In this document: positions 57,720 to 64,000 of the stretch, one piece after another
How the letters are laid out: each line of letters opens with the position of its first letter
Position numbering within the stretch: the stretch's first letter is position 1
Assembly: GCF_040939455.1 (NCBI RefSeq)
Contig: NC_134106.1
Coordinates: forward strand, 40,694,001-40,758,000
Direction of reading: 5' to 3'
DNA length: 64,000 bases
DNA from: Microcebus murinus
Taxonomy: Eukaryota > Chordata > Mammalia > Primates > Cheirogaleidae
The notes under the pieces: model-generated
Database searches by the model: none
What the model saw: only the letters and a program-made list of their open reading frames with translations
What the model was told of the DNA's origin: nothing
Program-made: the position numbers and the translations under genes

Positions 57720-58625
57720 AATTATTTCAAAATTACTTTTGACATAGAAGCCCACTTGAAAGAGCTCCCAATGGCCAAAGCTGGAACAATTTGAGCAACA
57801 AAATAAATAGTGATAATACTAGATTATAACCCACAGAATAAATATTCATGAATCCACAGTGTAATAAATAAGTAATCGAACAAATAAATAAATGGTGTTT
57901 CTTGCCTCCAGCAATTATTGCTGTCTTACAAAAGAATCCCAATTCATGAATGCAGAAGAAATGAGGAAAACAGATGGATGCTAAAATTAGTAGATAAAAG
58001 TTTAAAGAGACATAGAATATTTGCAGATATTTACTAATTTTAAAGGAAAAAATAGTAACTTTACCACTGAAAAGCCCAGAAGACACTATCTTACCCAAGA
58101 AATCAATATTAATATCACCAGTAATAAGACAAATTGATATCATATACCTCTTGATATCATGCACTGAGGAGGCTATATTACTTTATGACATTCTTGCTAA
58201 AAATGGAAAATAATCTAATCATGAGAAAATAGCAGAAATCCTCACTTGAGAGATATTCTATAAAATAACTGCCTAGTACTCTCCCAAAGTGTCAAGGTCA
58301 TAAAACACAAGGAAAGGCTATGGAAACACCCAGTTTGAAAGCAACTAAGAAGACATCACAAAGGAAAGCATTTTGCCATCTTGGATTGGCTCCTGGAACA
58401 GAAAATGGACATTAGTGGAAAAACTGGTAAAAACCAAATAATAAAGTCTGAAGTTTAGTTAATAGCATTGTATCAATGTTAATTTAATTTTAATAAATTC
58501 TAATGCTATATAAAATATTAGCATTAGAAGAAGCTAGGTGAAGGCTATATGGAGGCTAGTTATTATTTTTGCAACTTTTCTATAAGTCAAAAATTATTTC
58601 AAAGTAAAAATGTAAAAAAATATTA
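57720..58625 (+). repeat. Old L1M 3' UTR and end
   Basis: 'caaggtcataaaacacaaggaaaggctatgg', TTGGATTGGCTCCTGGAACA, 'gaaaatggacattagtggaaaaactggtaaaaacc', 'gtctgaagtttagttaatagcattg' and the end GCAACTTTTCTATAAGTCAA 'aaattatttcaaagtaaaaatg' match the 3' UTR of old L1M elements. The 143-codon minus frame (57733-58164) is an antisense shadow. Confidence 0.75.
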
Positions 58626-58629
58626 ATAA

Positions 58630-61525
58630 TTATGGTAAACTTTTCGGTTAATTAATTACACTGCTCTAGAATGAAACATATTGGTATCCTTAATTGTCCC
58701 TGTAATTCTCAGAGGCACAGGCATATGTACCCTGAAGCAAATAAAGTTTAAGCTTTAGGTTGATCCCCTCATTTGCTCGGGGTTCTCCCAAGGCCCAAAT
58801 TAAATATCATATTTATAATTTTGTATTCTTGTTTTAAAAGAAGCCCCTTCCTTCATTGAATAGGCTTCAAATCCCACCAAACAAGGATCTGTCCCTGCTG
58901 AACAGCAAAAGAAATTCTAAGGCTGTTAGGAAGGGAAAGAAGCTAGAAGCTAGGCCAAAACAATCAACCCCGCTTTCAGTGTAGGATCAAGTATCTTACA
59001 GATTGACCAATTTTCAAGGTCTCAATAAACATGGTGAACTACAGCTTACTCAGATTGGCACTGATAATTCAGGGGGTCCCATTTCACAAGGGAAACAAGA
59101 AAATTATCAGATAATAATACTAAAAGTGAGACAGGTGGAAATATTTGGATATTTTTCTAGTATTTTGAGGAAGAAGCCTTGTCAAAAACAGAAATATGGG
59201 GGATAGAAAGGGTGTTGGCATGAGTTAGGCAAGATTCCAGTTAGAAGTCAACAGTAGAGCTCTAATCCTAATGAAGATACCAGGTGCTGAGGAGTAAAGA
59301 GAAGGAACACTATGGTGCCAGAGAAAGGAAAGTTGTGTATTGGTGACTGTGAGTTTTAAGTAATCAGAATGAGGGTAGAATAATGGAGCAAATTCCAGAC
59401 TATTGTCTGGAAATGGAGCTTCTAATGTTCTTCATGTCCTGAGCAGCACAGGTATGGGAAATATGAGACCGGGTCTTGGGTAAACACATCACAATTAAGA
59501 ATACATAAACTCTAAACAAGTAAAGCATTTTTGGCAACAGGAAAGGCCCAATTCTTTTGGTTTAATTATTATTTAACAAAATATTCACTAACTTCACCTT
59601 GCTAACTCAAGAGTGTTTTTACATATAATAACAAAAATGATTACAAGAAGATTACAAACATATGCCCCATTCATTTATGGAGCTGTGCTATAAGGATACT
59701 CTTTTAGTGCCTTATTATTTATTGTCTTATTTACTTAAAATGACCCTGTTTTTCTTATCCAAGACTTGCCAACATTTGAATCCCTTAGAATCAGGGAGGA
59801 GAGCTTGGAAGTTTATTAAGAAATTAGAGGAAGAAAAACAGTAGGATGTTGAGATCTGAGAAGAAATGGTAAAGCCATAACTGGGAGAAAAAGAGAAATA
59901 ATTTATAGCATATTATTAACTTTGGAGTACTTTGGTCTATATTTTGTGATTTAGTTTACCACTCTAGACAGAATATAAAATTCATAAAAGGATAAAACCT
60001 AGACACTTAAACAGGCATCAAACTATTTAACACAAAAATATTGCTGATTAATCTATAAACATGCCAACTGTTGACCCTGAGGTGGAAGAATTTGAGATAA
60101 AATAATGAAATTGATTTAAAGAGGCCAAATTACACATTTTAAACTCTACTTATTCACAATAGTTATTTCTTGTATATCAAATATATGTGACAGAAAATTG
60201 AGCTCCTCTCTTATGAGTTCCCTAATTTAAAATAAAAGATTAGAACTATAAAGTTATTTAGGGTGGCTTTAGACAAATGCACTGCTGGAATCATCCAGCA
60301 TATAAAGAGTTCATTTATTTTTTCACTTCTACTCTTCCTTCAGACTGAGATTTTGCATGTCAAATTTCAGCTCAGAGAGACTTTTTTCTATAGTTAAGTT
60401 ATAGATCCTGACAGGAGTCGTTTACTATAAAACTGCTGACAGATACTTATCTCTAACACTACTAGACTAGTGGGTACCATTAAAGACGCCAAATCAGTTA
60501 AAATGACAACAAAAAAACTATACTATGTACAATCTCTTCACCAAGCTCCAGCAGAAATCAAATGTGTAGGGCTGTTTTCTTTAACAAACAGAGCCTATAA
60601 TCAAGGAAGCCCATAGATAGGTAAAGGGAGACATAATGTTGTATGTGCTCACCATTGAAGCAAGAGAGGCCTGAGGTTCTCTTGAATAATTCAGTGTTTG
60701 GAGCTCGTGGGTGATGAATATCTTCCAATAGAAACACCCAGCAGAAAGAAGTGGGAACTCATATGCTGTAGATTTTCTTTAATGCTTTATACAAGTAACA
60801 TACACAGTGGACATAACAGTGTTTAAACAGTCTGCCCAGCCTACTGGGACTTTGCCTTTGGGTAACAAACATTCTCTCAGTCTTGTTATTTTTTTCTACA
60901 AATAAACATACTATATTTAAGGACACAAACCATGCACTCTTTTCATCTACTTTCTCCCATTTAAGTTTAAAAGAGCATCAACACATGATGCTAAAATTTT
61001 ACAAATAACCATTTGAATAATAATCACTCTATGTATTGACATAAAGATAATAAAGGGAATGATTTTGCTATGCTATGCTATGCAGTTATTTACTGCAACT
61101 TGATTAAAGCTAATACACTGTACAGTCTGCACAATCTCTTAGGTATGTGTGAGAATCAATGAGACTAGAGACAAAACAAACAAAGCAAAACAATGTTTTA
61201 TTTCTATTTTTAGTTGTTATATACTTGAAACAATTGCAGTAATTACAGTATTTGCTTTCTTTAAAAAACATTTTTAACTTGTATATCCACTGGTGCCTTG
61301 ATAAGACCTTTTTGGTCATGAGCATCTTACCTTGTTATCATTTGGATATTCAGTAAATTCGCTTGAAGTGCTTGTGATGTTCCTTTCACATCCAACAATA
61401 GAGTACCATGTTGGCAGTAGAGATAAAAGGATTAGCTAATCTGAATTAGGCCAGTTGTCCTTATGATCAATGAAAATTCAACATAACTGTTAACAGTGCA
61501 AGATCAGTCTTAAGGAAAGCAGGGT
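58630..61525. other. Unassigned intergenic DNA
   Basis: No repeat or exon identified. A (CTATG)n-like trimer occurs at 61067-61085. Short frames only. Confidence 0.45.
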
Positions 61526-61529
61526 GATT

Positions 61530-61572
61530 AGAGGATAAATGAAAACAATTACATAGGTTTCGTTTATCCTCT
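61530..61572. repeat. Imperfect hairpin (inverted repeat)
   Basis: Left arm AGAGGATAAATGAAAAC (61530-61546), right arm GTTTCGTTTATCCTCT (61557-61572), loop of 10 bp. The arms pair with one mismatch and one single-base gap. The right arm recurs at 62358-62373. Confidence 0.85.
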
Positions 61573-62377
61573 TTCACACTGCACACGCTGTGCTAACAAT
61601 ATCAATCTCTCCTCTCTCATAGTTTTTGTAAGTCTGCACTGTTATATTTTTTGAATAAGGTAAATAGTAAAGATCAAAATTCTTCTGTATCCAGATCAAA
61701 GTATTAGTATTCATAATAAAGATTCAGAATTTCAATGTAGAAGCCAACTGAAATCCTTTCTGGAGCCAGACAAGAGATAAATAATATGTGCGAACATTAA
61801 TATAAGGGATTTGTTTGTCAGATGTGTGTTTATGTGTGATAACTAGGTAAAGGAAGAAGCACCCAGATATTAGTTGCTGAAAGTATATATCTTGGTTGAT
61901 ATATTACCCTATGGGTCTCTCATCATGTTTTGGACAATCTATGCTTTAAGTAGAAACTCCAAGTAGTTTTTCTGTACCGGAGCAGACTGAAATATCTGCA
62001 ACATTTCAAGTGACACCCAAGGCACAGGCCTGTGTGAGCAGTCTGAGAGAAATGGACTAACAAACTGTAGAATGTTGTGGAGAAATGAAAAGAACATGGA
62101 CTTCAAAAACAGGAAAACCCAGTACCAATAATCTGGGTTTGATTCATGGTTCTGTCTCAGACTAGTTGTTTATCCTCAAGTAAGTCATTTAACTTCTCAG
62201 AACCTCAGTTACCTCTTCTGAAAACACAAAGAGCAGGTTTATCTTGGAGAATCACTGTGAGAATGAAATGGGACACAGTTTGGAAAGTACCTGAGCATAT
62301 ATTAGGAATTCAGAAAGCTATATTCACAGACATAATTAAGTATCTCTAATCACGTAGGTTTCGTTTATCCTCTTTCA
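61554..62377. repeat. Pair of 23-bp direct repeats 778 bp apart
   Basis: The strings at 61554-61576 and 62355-62377 are identical over 23 bp, beginning TAGGTTTCGTTTATCC. Similarity extends outward to about 40 bp, with all flanking differences being transitions. The interior contains a MIR (62090-62320). Confidence 0.9.
62090..62320 (+). repeat. MIR SINE
   Basis: ATCTGGGTTTGATTCATGGT, 'cagactagttgtttatcctcaagtaagtcatttaacttctc', AGAACCTCAGTTACCTCTTC, 'cactgtgagaatgaaatggg' and 'tggaaagtacctgagcatat' follow the sense MIR. Best-preserved MIR here. Confidence 0.8.
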
Positions 62378-63680
62378 TGTTACACATAGCTATTTCATTT
62401 TTCTCTCTTTGACTTCATTTTACTTCATAAATCTCTCCTCCACCACCCCAACAGATGTGCTGTTTAATCAAACTAAACCTGTCTAATTCCACCTTATGTT
62501 ATAAATCATGCCTAACCTGTCTAAAATCCTTTAACACATAATAGCTTCCCATAAGCTTTTCAAATGAGTAAATCCAAGACACTAATTGAAAATGAACTTG
62601 TAGAGCAGAGCAGGTCTCTGCTGTTTCTCAGAAGGGGAGGTTGAAGAACTCCTTGAAGTTAAAGCTTTTCATTTACAATGCATAAAAAAAAAAAAAAACT
62701 ACTAGGATTACACTAGAAATGTGCACGGCCATGTTTCTAAAAGCTTGGACTATAGAAAATGAATGCACTGATGATGTTCTAGAACAGAGTTCAGATGCCT
62801 GCAAAATGAGTCAGGTCATTGTATGAATTAGGATTGCTCCTGTATGCACTAATACATCATGACAAATTAACAAGAATTGCAGGAGAGCTTATCTTCTCTT
62901 CCATGTGTTCACAGGGCAAAAGTTACTTTAAATAATAGCAAGGTAGTCACACAAACTGACACAGAAGAGGTTCTCTCTGTTGGAAAAAATTAGCTTATAT
63001 CCTACTTTCCTTTTGTGCAATATAAAGGGACATTATGAAATAAGTTGAATAACAATATTGATTTGTTTAATGAAAAACATATGACAGAAATGCCATTAAA
63101 TATTCTTTAGGCAGGCAACATAGCATGACTTGGCATGTGTGTGTAGTCAAAAAGGCAATGGTATGAATAATTATCTCAGAAAATTTTCTATTACATTATC
63201 TCAATCATTAGAACCATTTAGTATAAAACCTAAAGAATGCATTCCTTATTTCCAAATGGCAAAAGGAAGCCAACAATTATAAATGAAAGAGAAAATGTAT
63301 TGGATTATTGTTTTTTAAGTCTATAAAATAAAATTCTCCGTCATTCTTAATCATACTTACTGTGTAACTACCAAAAATACTATCTTAAGTGTTGGTAGAG
63401 AATTGCAAGTAATATGACTTTAAAATCTAATGAGATTTTGTTAAAAATTCACGCTCTTTTTAGCCTGGGTACAAACCTTTTCAGCAAATGAATTAATTGA
63501 GCAATTTTCTAATCTCATTATACCTTTTTGTCAGGAGAATGATTTATCAGAATTACAATACTTAATGCTGTATATCTTGTGAAATATAGTCATCCGGACT
63601 AAGACAGTATCATCATTTGACTCTTTCAATATATGATATTTTCATTAGCGGCAGGATATTCATTCCTTCCCCTCTACTCA
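62325..63680. other. Unassigned intergenic DNA
   Basis: A pure A-run lies at 62683-62698. No exon or named repeat otherwise. Confidence 0.45.
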
Positions 63681-63682
63681 GC

Positions 63683-63725
63683 AGGGCTATAAATAGAGAG
63701 GCCAGCCAACCAAATCACACAATTT
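63683..63725 (+). promoter_or_regulatory. Candidate TATA-box core promoter
   Basis: GGGCTATAAATAGAGAGGCC has the TATA consensus TATAAATAG (63688-63696) flanked by GC-rich bases, the arrangement typical of strong mammalian TATA promoters. A start site would fall near 63718-63722. Downstream sequence to the window end is AT-rich with no coding exon visible. The motif is common by chance in AT-rich DNA, but GC flanks are less so. No CpG island or initiator match is clear. Confidence 0.3.
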
Positions 63726-64000
63726 CGAAAAGGTCAAAGAAGTACAGTATATTACTATAATTTACAGAATATTGTTCATGAAGTATTAAAACTCTTGACA
63801 CCTTATTTATGTGCAAAGAAAATAATAAAAACATAAAGCAGTATGGAATGGTCATGTTATTATTGCTGTGATTATAGAGATAGTATTGAATGAAGTTTTT
63901 CTTTGCACTTAGAAGCTGAAAAGCAGGAAGGTCTTTTTAGGTAGTCAATAGTAAAATTAAAGCTGTACTTCCTTTTATTAGATTGATACAGAATTTTAAA

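Noticed and set aside
57733..58164. 143-codon minus-strand open frame rich in hydrophobic residues
   Set aside because: Entirely antisense to an old L1M 3' UTR, so it is a shadow frame and not a membrane protein gene.

Overview
The window looks like nuclear DNA from a mammal, most probably a strepsirrhine primate (Malagasy lemur type). It contains four dimeric Alu SINEs, at 5367-5709 (-), 18648-18994 (+), 26330-26661 (-) and 31474-31809 (+). All four share an extra linker segment between the monomers that includes a motif like AATTGGCCAACT, absent from human Alu consensus sequences. Ancient mammalian repeats (MIR, L2, L1M, MLT1/MST-type LTRs, MER1, MER5A) support a placental genome. Base composition is AT-rich by eye, with no CpG island.

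I could not support any protein-coding gene. The longest open frames (up to 188 codons) are LINE-1 ORF2 remnants, antisense shadows of repeats, or chance frames. The sequence reads as intergenic or deep intronic DNA.

Layout: 1-5.2 kb has an L2 end, a MIR, an old L1M 3' end (1300-2218), AT-rich DNA and a short hAT remnant. 5.2-19 kb has two Alus, many MIR and L2 relics, a (CA)n array and a possible conserved block near 11.2-11.8 kb. 19-25 kb is mostly unassigned, with L2 at 21.6-22.0 kb. 25.4-26.8 kb is a 5'-truncated L1 with an Alu nested inside it, both with intact target duplications. 27-34 kb holds MIRs, L2, an unassigned LTR-like repeat, an MST/MLT1-type LTR, the best-preserved Alu, and a 2-kb truncated L1 with a decayed reverse transcriptase. 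34-45 kb holds MER1-like hAT copies at 35.8 and 43.6 kb, several MIRs, a long L2, an L1 ORF2 scrap and an MLT1 LTR. 45-56 kb holds three long L2 tracts and two DNA transposons with clear ends: a TA-flanked MITE at 49776-50171 and a hAT element with a perfect 8-bp target duplication at 51810-52002. 56-64 kb has an L1M 3' end, a near-perfect hairpin whose right arm recurs 0.8 kb away, a MIR, and a TATA-box-like sequence at 63688.

Nothing here forms an operon or gene system. The most interesting signals are the two cleanly bounded DNA transposons, the hairpin/direct repeat at 61.5/62.4 kb, the paired E-box block at 11.4 kb and the TATA-like site near the right end. Repeat names come from remembered consensus sequences. 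Boundaries are approximate unless a target-site duplication is cited.
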